NCBI GenBank assembly: GCA_002501695.1
Contig: DANZ01000020.1
Span: forward strand, 1,542-35,580
Source: Methanolobus sp. UBA474
Lineage (GTDB): Archaea > Halobacteriota > Methanosarcinia > Methanosarcinales > Methanosarcinaceae
Reading direction: 5' to 3'
Length of the DNA stretch: 34,039 bases
The notes under the pieces were generated by a model. It saw only the letters and a program-made list of their open reading frames with translations. It did no database searches and was not told the DNA's origin. This document shows, piece after piece, positions 16,239 to 24,303 of this stretch. The position numbers and the translations under genes are program-made. Positions within the stretch are counted from its first letter, which is position 1. The number at the start of each line of letters is the position of its first letter.

Positions 16239-17519
16239 TCAATGGTCACTCGGGGGCATTTTTGCCCTTTCGAAGTTTCCGGCCTCTGACAGCACTTTTG
16301 TCGCATCGATGCCGACCTTTGTGGTTGTGCCGTCCGGCGCTCCTCGGGGGTCAAGGGAACTGCCCCGGACGTTGGGTATTATCATTATGTCCATATCTCC
16401 CTTTACCCGGGTGGCTATTGCGAACTCGACATCCTTCATGTCAAATATATCTATATCATCGTCCACCACGACTACGTGCTTCAGGCTGGTGTGGCTGGCA
16501 AATGCCGCCATGATGGCGTTCTTCCCATCTCCTTCTGTCTGCTTCTCTATCTGGACGACAGCATGCAGGTAACAGCATCCGCCTTCGGTGAGCACCACGT
16601 TCTTTACAGTGGTGACCTCGCTCACGGCCTTGAATATCCTGGGCTCGTAAGGCACTCCCATCATGAGCAGGTGTTCAGGTCCGGCAGGGAGGATGCCGTG
16701 GTAGATGGGGTCCTTGCGGTGCAATATCTTAGTGATGTGAATGACCGGCTCTTTCCTTATCAGGTCGTACGTGCCGGTGATATCTACAAATGGCCCTTCA
16801 TCGACTTTCTCTTCCGGATCTATATATCCCTCAAGGACAATTTCGGCGTGCGGGACCTTTATCCCATTGCTGCATTCGAACACCTCCACTGGCCTGCCCA
16901 TCAGGGCTGCCGCATAATTGAACTCTTTTCCGGCAGGCACCCTTGTAGTGGATGCATATGTGACTGTCGGATCGGCTCCGATCACGATGGCGACGGGAAG
17001 TCTCTCTCTTTTCTCAGCCGCCTTCCTGTGCAGTACATAGGTGTGCCGTGGCGCTACAAGCCTTGCTGCAAGCCTGTTCTTATCCACGACCAGGAGCCTG
17101 TGTATGGCCGCATTCATGACACCTCCGTACTCAGTGACAACGACGCCTGCGGTGATATAGGGCCCTGCATCCTTCTCAAAATGGGTCATAATGGGGAGTC
17201 TGGTGAGGTCAACGTCGGTTTCAACAACCTCTTTAGTAGGGGAGTCTTTCACAAGGATAACCTCTCCGTCAGGATCTATTTGTGAGAGTTTCTGTATTAT
17301 CCCGTCCTTTTCGACTCCAAGCATCGCTGCCAGTTCGTCCCTGGAGCCAAGGACATTCATTATAGCCCGGCTCCCGCCGATGTCATGGAACAGCACAGGA
17401 GCAGGTGTCTGCTTTGCTATCCTCGGAGCCTCGAACACCTTTGAAACAGGACTTGTGATCTCGACCAGTTTACCGGCCTTTTTGAGTTTTTCGATGAATT
17501 CCCTCATAGTATCATCCAT
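16239..17519 (-). CDS. UbiD-family decarboxylase (anhydromevalonate phosphate decarboxylase)
   Basis: A 426-residue UbiD-family, prenyl-FMN-dependent decarboxylase. Recognisable parts are LFHDIGGSRAIMNVLGSR, GVVVTEYGGVMNAAIHRL, VTYASTTRVPAGKEFNYAAALMG, and the family's catalytic acidic region VPHAEIVLEGYIDPEEKVDEGPFVDITGTYD. In the archaeal mevalonate pathway this enzyme converts trans-anhydromevalonate 5-phosphate to isopentenyl phosphate, leading to the ether-lipid isoprenoids. It heads the operon with both aconitase-X subunits, which strongly supports this over other UbiD roles. The UbiX flavin prenyltransferase is not in this window. The start could be Met1 (17519) or Met5 (17507). Confidence 0.92.
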   Translation of the reverse strand: MDDTMREFIEKLKKAGKLVEITSPVSKVFEAPRIAKQTPAPVLFHDIGGSRAIMNVLGSRDELAAMLGVEKDGIIQKLSQIDPDGEVILVKDSPTKEVVETDVDLTRLPIMTHFEKDAGPYITAGVVVTEYGGVMNAAIHRLLVVDKNRLAARLVAPRHTYVLHRKAAEKRERLPVAIVIGADPTVTYASTTRVPAGKEFNYAAALMGRPVEVFECSNGIKVPHAEIVLEGYIDPEEKVDEGPFVDITGTYDLIRKEPVIHITKILHRKDPIYHGILPAGPEHLLMMGVPYEPRIFKAVSEVTTVKNVVLTEGGCCYLHAVVQIEKQTEGDGKNAIMAAFASHTSLKHVVVVDDDIDIFDMKDVEFAIATRVKGDMDIMIIPNVRGSSLDPRGAPDGTTTKVGIDATKVLSEAGNFERAKMPPSDH

Positions 17520-17641
17520 ATTACAAGTATGGATAGATAATGGGAATTGTGCCTTAAATCATTATCTTAAAAATGGAAGGATGGTCAGACAGCACTTTTC
17601 CAGGAGCTCTGCTGCCTTGGGTGGATCGTATGACTCACAGG

Positions 17642-18448
17642 TCAGTATATCGCATGATAGTAGCCGTTATTTTCTGTAACTCTTACAGGAAGCCCGAAAA
17701 GAAGCGACAGGTTCTCTTCGCTCAGGAGTTCATCCTTTTCCCCGTCTGCAAAAATCTTTCCGTCCTTCAGGAGTACCACCCGGTTTATTTCGGGTATGAT
17801 GTCCCCAAGGTCGTGGGTCACAAGAATGATGCTTTTTCCATAGGAGACTACCTTGCGGGTCAGCTCCCTGAACTGGTGATGGCTTTTCATATCAAGGCTG
17901 TTTGCAGGCTCATCCAGCACAAGGATATGCGGGTCATGGACAAGCGCCCTTCCGATAAGTATCCTTCGCGCTTCTCCTGTGGACATCTCTGATATGGGCT
18001 TGTCTGCAAGGTGAGATATCTCCAGGAACTTCATTACTTCACAAACCGTATCTACCATATCCGGCTTGACCCGGTGGTTAGAATGGATGCCGATGCTGCT
18101 GAAAAAGCCGGATAGGACAACTTCAAAACCGCTGATGTCCCTCATATAGTCCAACTGAAGGTCTCCCGATACTATGCCCAGCAGGTTTCGGAGGTCAAAG
18201 ATGTTCCATGAATCCTTCCCAAGCACTCTCATTATCAGGTTCTCGCTATCAGCGCGCGGACGGTATTCACCTGTGATGACCTTGATGATCGAAGACTTTC
18301 CTGAACCGTTGGGACCGATCAGTGCCAGGTTCTCTCCCTCGTTCACCTGCAGGCTGATAGAATCCAGTATTTTCCGCCCATCCCTGGTAACGGTCACATC
18401 CCTCATTTCAATAAGAGGCACTTGGTTTTCATTATTTATCTGCGTCAT
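17642..18448 (-). CDS. Lone ABC transporter ATP-binding protein
   Basis: A 268-residue ABC ATPase with Walker A GPNGSGKS (45-52), Walker B ILVLDEPANSLD and the switch His in ILVTHDLG. The signature is MSTGEARR rather than LSGGQ, as in ModF/YlmA-type single-domain proteins. No permease or binding protein adjoins it, so it either serves a transporter encoded elsewhere or has a non-transport role. TATAAAAA (18472-18465) lies so close to the ATG that the mRNA may be leaderless. Substrate unknown. Confidence 0.85.
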   Translation of the reverse strand: MTQINNENQVPLIEMRDVTVTRDGRKILDSISLQVNEGENLALIGPNGSGKSSIIKVITGEYRPRADSENLIMRVLGKDSWNIFDLRNLLGIVSGDLQLDYMRDISGFEVVLSGFFSSIGIHSNHRVKPDMVDTVCEVMKFLEISHLADKPISEMSTGEARRILIGRALVHDPHILVLDEPANSLDMKSHHQFRELTRKVVSYGKSIILVTHDLGDIIPEINRVVLLKDGKIFADGEKDELLSEENLSLLFGLPVRVTENNGYYHAIY

Positions 18449-18566
18449 GTCATATGGTCTCAGATTTTTATAGGTGCTCTTTCCCTTTTAACCGGACCAA
18501 TATTAATAAAGTTTTGCGGGAATGGAATGCGAAAAATACCTGTTTTCCCTTTATGCAAGAGTTATA

Positions 18567-21053
18567 TCACTTGTTCCCGGCAGTTTCCGCCGGGGAATAC
18601 ATGGGAATTGTGAATGTAAAAGTACTTCCTCTCCCAACCTCGCTCTCCACCCGGATATTCCCTCCATGCAGTTCCACGAGTTTCTTTACGATGGACAGCC
18701 CAAGACCGCTGCCACTGTACTGGCGTGAGAGCTGGCTATCAAGCTGTTTGAATGGCATGAACAGCTTATCAAAATCCTCTCCTGATATGCCAATACCAGT
18801 ATCCTTTACGGATATCTTAACTTTATCTATTGCTACTGTTGCCAGAAGAGTGACCTCTCCATTGTCCGGAGTGAACTTGATGGCGTTGCTGAGAAGATTG
18901 TATATTATCTGCTTAATCTTGACCTTATCTGCAACCAGTTCTATATCTTCAGACTTATGGAGGCGCAGTTTTATGTTCTTTTTCCTGGCCAGGTGACCTA
19001 TCAGTTTCTCAGCGTCCCCGAAAACGTCCTCTATCTTGAATTGCTCAAGCTCCAGCTCCATCTTTCCGCTCTCTATCTTCGCAATATCAAGTATATTGTT
19101 AATGAGTGTCAGCAGGTATTTCCCGCTTGTTGAGATGTAATGGGAGTATTTTTGCTGCTTATCGGTCAGAGAGCCCGCATAACCTTCTGAAAGCATGTCT
19201 GAAAAGCCTATTATGGAATTAAGGGGAGTGCGCAGTTCATGGCTCATGCTGGCAAGGAATTCACTCTTGATACGGTTTGCTGATTCAGCTTCTATCTTTG
19301 CCCTGAGCATGACCTCTTCCATCCTTTTGCGCTCGGTGATATCCCTCACCACTGCCTGAGCGATGTCCTTGTATCCTTCCAGCACTGATGCGTTGATCTC
19401 TACATCAATGATGTTGCCTTTTGAAGTAATGTATTTTGTCTCACCATGCACGGATCTTGTCTGCCTGAAATTTCCCAGTACCTCTGCTCCGTCATTCCTC
19501 TCCGCGGGGGCCATCAGGTCAATGACCGACATATTCCTGAGCTGTTCCAGGGTATATCCCATCATTTCACAGGCTCTGCTGTTGACATCAAGGATCTGGC
19601 CGTCCACCCTGTTTATGAAAATGGCGTCATTTGATTGCTCTATAAGTGATCTGTATTTTTTCTCACTCCTGCTGAGCTCCTCTTCTGCAATCTTTTGCCC
19701 AGTTATGTTCCGGGTGGTACCAAATAACTGTATATTCCCGTTTTCCAGTAGACAGGCAGTCCCGGTGGAATTCATCCAGTATATACTGCCGTGACCGTCG
19801 ACCATTCGATAATCGACATTTTTGGTGACTCCTGAGATGAGAGTAGCAGTTTTTATAATACTGTATATACTGTTCTTGTCTTCGGGATGTATGGCTGCAA
19901 AGAACTTACTCCAATCTGTACCAATTGCAGTTTCAGGCAGCCCGAGTATTTTATCCGCAGGTGCAGAAATGTTAGAATTGATGAAGTTCCACTCTGCATC
20001 AATATCGGTTTTCCATATGAGGGTATCTATTGAGTTGATTAGATGCCTGTAATCCTCTTCATTACTGATCAAGCGACTTTCCGTATGCTTGCGTTCGAGA
20101 ATACTTGTGACCATCTCCCCGACAAGTTTTACCAGGTAGATGCCAGATTCACTCCATTTTCTCTTTTCACCTACGGAATACATACCAATGAAACCCTTGA
20201 AAATACCTTTATAATACATGGGGACGATGAGTATTGATACTATGTTCATTTCTTGAAAGTCTTCTTTAATCCTCTTACCTTCATCATCAAAATCATCAAT
20301 GTTTGGAATATTGATGACCAACCCTTTATCGAACTGCTCTGATATCCATTCGTTCTTTTTGATAACTTCTTTTGCCTTCACGTAAGAACTGATATCCTCT
20401 GCATGCCACTCATGGGTCCTTGTCAAGTAATCCAGCTCTTTGTTGTCTGAATAGAGGACAGCACGATGTGCATCGAGGAACTTGGCAACCTTTTCAAGGG
20501 CTCTGTTAACTTCAGTATCTATTTCACTTAAGGTATTGTTTATTAAGTGGCTGGAGATTTCTGATATCAGTTTTTCCTTGCGTAGCTTCCTTTCAAGCGC
20601 TTCTTCAGTTTCAACCACTTTTGTCACATCTTCTATAATAGCATTGAATCCAGTGATATTTCCCACGGCATCCCGGCGAGGAAGTGTCTTAAAACGCAGG
20701 AAAAGGCACTTTCCCCATCTGGAGTAATAAGGAGTTTCTATCGAGGTAGTTATGCCCTTTTTCAGAGTTTCCTCAATGATTGCCGATATGCCGCACTCAA
20801 CAACCGGAGGGAATGTCAGCATATTCACCTTCTTTGAAGCTTCAACGGAAGGAGAGCCCAGCAGATTAAGAAGGAATTTGTTTATATTCAGGATATTTCC
20901 TTCTATGTCGCATGAAAGCACCCCTATGGGCAGTTCATCCATAAGCTTTTGGTGGTCATCTTCCTCAGCATATCGCTGTAGCAAGGGTTTATTGGGTTGA
21001 TGATATGTCATAATCGGGTTTACATCACAGTTTCCCATATCATGTTTCTTCAA
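18567..21053 (-). CDS. Soluble PAS/GAF multi-sensor histidine kinase
   Basis: An 828-residue sensor kinase with no membrane segment, so it senses cytoplasmic signals. Order: PAS (about 34-150), GAF (about 163-320), PAS (about 330-455), PAS (about 463-575), HisKA with phospho-acceptor His605 in FLASMSHELRTPLN, and HATPase with the N box NLLSNAIKF (719-727), DTGIG (751-755) and GSGLGLS (781-787). All catalytic motifs are intact. The GAF domain carries no obvious Cys-rich ligand site. No response regulator or receiver domain is encoded nearby, so it is an orphan kinase. Met1 is used; Met6 is possible. An AT-rich element (AATTATAAATAATTT, minus strand, about 21085-21100) may be its promoter. Confidence 0.93.
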   Translation of the reverse strand: MKKHDMGNCDVNPIMTYHQPNKPLLQRYAEEDDHQKLMDELPIGVLSCDIEGNILNINKFLLNLLGSPSVEASKKVNMLTFPPVVECGISAIIEETLKKGITTSIETPYYSRWGKCLFLRFKTLPRRDAVGNITGFNAIIEDVTKVVETEEALERKLRKEKLISEISSHLINNTLSEIDTEVNRALEKVAKFLDAHRAVLYSDNKELDYLTRTHEWHAEDISSYVKAKEVIKKNEWISEQFDKGLVINIPNIDDFDDEGKRIKEDFQEMNIVSILIVPMYYKGIFKGFIGMYSVGEKRKWSESGIYLVKLVGEMVTSILERKHTESRLISNEEDYRHLINSIDTLIWKTDIDAEWNFINSNISAPADKILGLPETAIGTDWSKFFAAIHPEDKNSIYSIIKTATLISGVTKNVDYRMVDGHGSIYWMNSTGTACLLENGNIQLFGTTRNITGQKIAEEELSRSEKKYRSLIEQSNDAIFINRVDGQILDVNSRACEMMGYTLEQLRNMSVIDLMAPAERNDGAEVLGNFRQTRSVHGETKYITSKGNIIDVEINASVLEGYKDIAQAVVRDITERKRMEEVMLRAKIEAESANRIKSEFLASMSHELRTPLNSIIGFSDMLSEGYAGSLTDKQQKYSHYISTSGKYLLTLINNILDIAKIESGKMELELEQFKIEDVFGDAEKLIGHLARKKNIKLRLHKSEDIELVADKVKIKQIIYNLLSNAIKFTPDNGEVTLLATVAIDKVKISVKDTGIGISGEDFDKLFMPFKQLDSQLSRQYSGSGLGLSIVKKLVELHGGNIRVESEVGRGSTFTFTIPMYSPAETAGNK

Positions 21054-21184
21054 GAGGTGTATTCTTCTATTAGTACTTGTATTGCAAATTATTTATAATT
21101 TAACATCATATGTTCCTTTGATATTCCGAATTCCTAAAAAGAATGGATCCGGAAAACGGTTACCATAATCAGGAAGGCTAATGT

Positions 21185-21658
21185 ATGGAAAATGAAAATG
21201 GTATTATTGGCATCATGCCTTATTTGAAGCGAAGCAGAATGATGGGATTACTGTCCGATTCTTTTACACTGGTGGCAACCCGGGACGAAAGCATATTTGC
21301 AAAGGTCACGAACGATATGTTAAAACAGGTGGTCATGGAAGCCAGGAATGAGGCAAAGGCTGAAGGCAAGGGATTCTTTGCACAATGGGGTTCCCAGATG
21401 GGCGCATCCTTTAATTATGCGGAAAGGTACCTGAGCATGTCCCCGGATTCTATACGTTCTGAACATGTTGACAATTTCATTATACGCAATGCAGGGATCA
21501 TTTCGCTCAAAGCCAAAGAAAAGAACCGGTTTGATGATGAACGGACTTCACCTGACTGGGAGATCACCATCAACACAAGCATGGGCAAGCTCAAGTTCAA
21601 AGCTAATTACGATCCCCGCAAAGGGCTCAAGCAGATATATGATGGTAAAGTGCAGTAG
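21185..21658 (+). CDS. Conserved hypothetical protein, 157 aa
   Basis: Not recognised. The product is soluble and mixed alpha/beta: GIIGIMPYLKRSRMMGLLSDSFTLVAT suggests strands, then a charged helix (NDMLKQVVMEARNEAKAEGKGFFAQWGSQMG in pieces), then strand-rich IRNAGIISLKAKEKNR and a final DWEITINTSMGKLKFKANYD. The last part reads like a small beta-sheet, PH-like module, but this is a guess. AGGAAGG upstream supports the ATG at 21185. It is divergent from the histidine kinase across 131 bp, so they may share regulation. Confidence 0.75.
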   Translation: MENENGIIGIMPYLKRSRMMGLLSDSFTLVATRDESIFAKVTNDMLKQVVMEARNEAKAEGKGFFAQWGSQMGASFNYAERYLSMSPDSIRSEHVDNFIIRNAGIISLKAKEKNRFDDERTSPDWEITINTSMGKLKFKANYDPRKGLKQIYDGKVQ

Positions 21659-21712
21659 GGTTGTTTGATCAGGATAGGGATAAAATGCATGGTGTGGTCC
21701 TTATAGTTTAAT

Positions 21713-22234
21713 TTACAGATGCCTGCGCATTATAATTCCCTCCTCTCCTTCCCTGAAGAAACCGGGTATCCTGTGCACTTCCTTAAATCCGGCCTTTTCG
21801 TAAATCTGCCTTGCAGCGTCCCACTTTGTAGAAACGATCAGTATCATGCTTGATATCCTGTATCTTTCTATCATCCTGCAGGATAACTCCGAGAACAATA
21901 ACTTCCCGTAACCCTTTCCACGGTACTCTTTCAGGATGCCTATGGATGATATATAAAGTTCTGAGCCGGCAGTTGTATGAATATCACTGATCATGTGGTT
22001 TAAATTAAATCTGTTATCAACGATCTCCTCCGAATAATCCCATATTTCCGAGGAAATGTATCCGCAAACATCTCCGCTGATCTCCAGGACGAGGACACCT
22101 TCCTGAAATGTATCTATCCTGTTCAGGAACACGGAGCTGCTTTCGCATATATGGGCATCGAAAGACCCGTGCTCGATGCGCATTATCTGTTCTATGTCTC
22201 TTGATCGTGCATTTCTGATCGATATCTTTTCCAC
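21713..22234 (-). CDS. GNAT-family N-acetyltransferase
   Basis: A 173-residue RimI-like acetyltransferase. The start IRNARSRDIEQIMRIE is the typical first strand and helix; the acetyl-CoA motif A is ISSIGILKEYRGKGYGKLLFSEL with RGKGYG; and motif B with WDAARQIYEKAGFKEVHRI follows. Acceptor unknown: it could be a protein N-terminus or a small molecule. It converges with the preceding hypothetical gene. Confidence 0.9.
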   Translation of the reverse strand: MEKISIRNARSRDIEQIMRIEHGSFDAHICESSSVFLNRIDTFQEGVLVLEISGDVCGYISSEIWDYSEEIVDNRFNLNHMISDIHTTAGSELYISSIGILKEYRGKGYGKLLFSELSCRMIERYRISSMILIVSTKWDAARQIYEKAGFKEVHRIPGFFREGEEGIIMRRHL

Positions 22235-22403
22235 AGGATCACCCGGACTGAGGAGATAGATGTAACCTGGTCATGGAGTTCATGGTCTTGCATTTAAAAT
22301 CACATTTATGGTATATATGTTGTAACTGCCCTGGTGATAGAGTTATTATAATATCCGGGACATTCGGTCTTTTGGAAATCCAATTTGACATGCAGCAACT
22401 AGC

Positions 22404-22410
22404 TTATATA
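22404..22410 (+). promoter_or_regulatory. TATA box of zinc-ribbon gene copy 1
   Basis: TTATATA, preceded by GCAGCAACTAGC, matches the element in front of copy 2 (ACAGCATCGGC-TTTATATA at 27968-27986). It predicts a transcript start near 22433-22438, exactly where the conserved leader begins. Confidence 0.6.
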
Positions 22411-22437
22411 CTATGAAGTAGTTTATATCTTTAACAG

Positions 22438-22627
22438 TTCGATTGCTCAACGATTTAATAAAGAATTATTCATTATTGTGTGCTTCTTTTAGTGAATTGC
22501 TTGGACAGTAAAGAGTAAACCGTATCGAAAAGTAGACCTGGCTAAAGTCAGATCGAATTCTTCATGCGTAATTTCTCGATCCCGGTCACGATCGGGACGA
22601 ACTAGAATAAAATAAAGGAAATCAAAT
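22438..22627 (+). promoter_or_regulatory. Conserved structured 5' leader, copy 1
   Basis: This 190-nt leader aligns along most of its length with 28011-28198. Conserved blocks: TTCGATTG.TCAA.GATTTAATAAAGAATTATTCATTA, which contains an AATAA-AGAA-TTATT hairpin, then GTGTGCTTCTTTTA and ATTGCTYGGACA, CGTATCG, TCATGCG, TCTCGAT, and CGAACTAGA before the ribosome binding site. Two hairpins differ in sequence from the other copy yet still pair: CTGGC-TAAA-GTCAG (22538-22551) and CCCGGT-CACG-ATCGGG (22581-22596), the latter flanked by TCG/CGA. The AAAGGA site precedes the ATG. A cis-acting regulatory RNA is inferred. Confidence 0.65.
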
Positions 22628-22828
22628 ATGAGATTCGATAACAGAAGTGGTAGTGGCAGTGGTAGAAGCGGCGGAAGCGGTGGTTTCAGATCAACAGGTC
22701 CAAGAGAGATGCACAAAGCGATCTGCTCCGACTGCAAACAGGAAACCGAAGTACCTTTCGTACCAGCCGGCGACAGGCCTGTATACTGCAGGGAATGCTA
22801 CCAGAAGCACAGACCAGCCAGATATTAG
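22628..22828 (+). CDS. Gly/Arg/Ser-rich CxxC-x17-CxxC zinc-ribbon protein, copy 1 (66 aa)
   Basis: A 66-residue protein in two parts. Residues 1-22 are a Gly/Ser/Arg low-complexity tail, RGG-like. Residues 24-66 form a zinc ribbon, CSDC and CREC separated by 17 residues including the conserved KQETEVPFVP.GDRPVY, ending in YQKHRPARY. This matches the small CxxC-x17-CxxC domain family of methanogens. RGG-like tails plus a zinc ribbon suggest nucleic acid binding, which is inference. Its paralogue at 28199 differs mainly in the tail. The long structured leader and the separate terminator make it a single-gene unit. Confidence 0.9.
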   Translation: MRFDNRSGSGSGRSGGSGGFRSTGPREMHKAICSDCKQETEVPFVPAGDRPVYCRECYQKHRPARY

Positions 22829-22905
22829 AGTTATATTTAGCTAACATCTAATTAATTTACACATAGGGCATATATTAAAAGACGGATCTTTGGTCCACTA
22901 CTTTT

Positions 22906-22928
22906 TATCTGCCTGACAGACTTTTTTT
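22906..22928 (+). terminator. Conserved 3' block and oligo-T, copy 1
   Basis: TATCTGCCTGACAGAC is followed by TTTTTTT (22922-22928). The same TATCTGCCTGA block precedes an oligo-T run behind copy 2, at about the same distance from the stop codon (78 nt here, 64 nt there). It probably marks the transcript end. Confidence 0.55.
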
Positions 22929-22998
22929 CAGTATCTTTCTTTAACTGATACTATCTATCTTATTACTGTCATTATCACGGAAATCAAGGGATGCGGAT

Positions 22999-23187
22999 AT
23001 GAAAATTGAAAATGTATTATGCCCGGGATGCGGGACTCAGATCCTTGCGACGATACCTTCAGGACAGCGAATCATCTGTGTTTCAATGGATTCCCAGGTC
23101 CCGGCTGATTTTGGAGCGGCTTATAAATCTTCTTCCAGATGTACCAGTTGCAAAAAGAGTTTTGCCTGCTATACCACGAATGGATAA
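22999..23187 (+). CDS. Small zinc-ribbon protein, 62 aa
   Basis: A 62-residue protein with CPGC (8-11) and CTSC (about 48-51), a likely zinc ribbon. The spacing differs from the CxxC-x17-CxxC pair, so it is a different family. The middle (ATIPSGQRIICVSMDSQ) contains an additional Cys and short strands. GGG/AAGG upstream of the ATG gives modest start support. Function unknown; it is convergent with ywbE. Confidence 0.65.
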   Translation: MKIENVLCPGCGTQILATIPSGQRIICVSMDSQVPADFGAAYKSSSRCTSCKKSFACYTTNG

Positions 23188-23260
23188 CTAGTCCCGGTGG
23201 TTGCACAATGTGCATGCAGGCATTAGATCGCTCTCTCGGAGCATTGCTCTCACATGCTTT

Positions 23261-23455
23261 TCAGTGAATTTCCTTTACTCTGCCTATTTGTCCATTTTCC
23301 AGTTCAACTTTTATTCCATGTGGATGGTTTGATGAGTTCGTTAAGATCCTCTTAACGATGCCCCGTGTTATTTTCCCGCTTCTCTGGTCCTGCTTGAGGA
23401 CTATTCCCACGCTTGACCCGATTTTGATGCTATTCCGGTTAGTGCCGCTGTTCAT
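23261..23455 (-). CDS. ywbE: YwbE family (DUF2196) protein, 64 aa
   Basis: A 64-residue YwbE-family protein. The family pattern is nearly complete: GTNRNSIKIGSSVGIVLKQDQRSGK, then TRGIVKRILTNSSNHPHGIKV, and ELENGQIGRVKEIH. It is predicted to be a small beta-barrel, KOW/SH3-like fold. Function is unknown. It lies 39 bp downstream of the TrmB regulator on the same strand and could be the last gene of that operon. Confidence 0.9.
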   Translation of the reverse strand: MNSGTNRNSIKIGSSVGIVLKQDQRSGKITRGIVKRILTNSSNHPHGIKVELENGQIGRVKEIH

Positions 23456-23494
23456 TATGCAGTGTAATCACGTGACTATTATAAAAGCGTTCAT

Positions 23495-24283
23495 TCATGG
23501 CCCTATAGGTTTAGATGTTTCCCATTCGACCTCTACAAAATGCTTGAAGATATGGACCTGCTCTTTCCCGCTGTAGCATGTGGCAGCTATGCTCATAGGA
23601 ACATTCTCATCCTTTACAGTAACGATAAGGACTTCCGTGTCATCAACAACAAGTATTCCACCTTTCAAAGGATGGGCGCTCTCTGCCTCATACACTCTTA
23701 CCTCAACGCCGGGGGAATCTTTTTCACTATCTTCCACCCAGCATCTGTTTCGTGTGGTTACCCTTACTTTCACACCCTCGCTGATCTTTGTCCGGATTGT
23801 TGTCCTTATGCTGTCCATTATGGGGTATACTTCAATAACCCTGTTCAGGGGAAAATATGAGGATGCAAATGTGATCTCTTCCCTGGCAGACTCCAGCATC
23901 CTTACTATTTTATCATTGACATTCTTTATGCCGCTGATATTCCATACGGCATCCTCTTCTGCATGCCCGTCCTCTGCATGGTAAATCTCTTCAAGCTGCT
24001 CCAGAGAATACCGAACCGCCTTTTCGTAATCCTCTTTCAGCATGTCAATAACCTTGTCAGGGGCTATTGACTTATAGCGCATCGGCTTGATATTCTGGGT
24101 CTCGATTATCCCTTTGTCCCTGAGCTTGGTGATAACTCCATACACAGCAGAGCGCGGAATACCTGAAAGTGCATGGATATCCGCTGCAGTTCCGCTCCCG
24201 TACTGTGTAAGCGCAATAAGCACTTTTGCTTCATACGAAGTCAGGCCAAGTTGCTGAAGTGACTCTATCAGTGCGTTCATCAT
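23495..24283 (-). CDS. TrmB-family transcriptional regulator
   Basis: A 262-residue TrmB-type regulator. An N-terminal winged helix (about 1-70: LQQLGLTSYEAKVLIALTQYG, SGIPRSAVYGVITKLRDKGII) is followed by a coiled-coil linker and an effector domain (from about 115), with SAREEITFASSYFP and GGILVVDDTEVLIVTV resembling the phospholipase-D-like sensor part of TrmB relatives. It sits 20 bp downstream of the surface-protein gene in an RND exporter operon, and is likely its regulator. The inducer is unknown. Met1 or Met2 can be the start. Confidence 0.9.
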   Translation of the reverse strand: MMNALIESLQQLGLTSYEAKVLIALTQYGSGTAADIHALSGIPRSAVYGVITKLRDKGIIETQNIKPMRYKSIAPDKVIDMLKEDYEKAVRYSLEQLEEIYHAEDGHAEEDAVWNISGIKNVNDKIVRMLESAREEITFASSYFPLNRVIEVYPIMDSIRTTIRTKISEGVKVRVTTRNRCWVEDSEKDSPGVEVRVYEAESAHPLKGGILVVDDTEVLIVTVKDENVPMSIAATCYSGKEQVHIFKHFVEVEWETSKPIGP

Positions 24284-24303
24284 TCTACTTAGGTGTTGCC
24301 TGT

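Noticed and set aside
22560..22600. Intrinsic terminator or IS end formed by the CCCGGT/ATCGGG repeat
   Set aside because: No T run follows, and the equivalent hairpin sits at the same place in the second leader, so a leader structure explains it better.
22489..22737. Minus-strand frame across the zinc-ribbon leader (and its counterpart at 28087-28299)
   Set aside because: Paralogous shadows: both arise from the reverse complement of the conserved leader and Gly-rich codons and have Pro/Leu low complexity.
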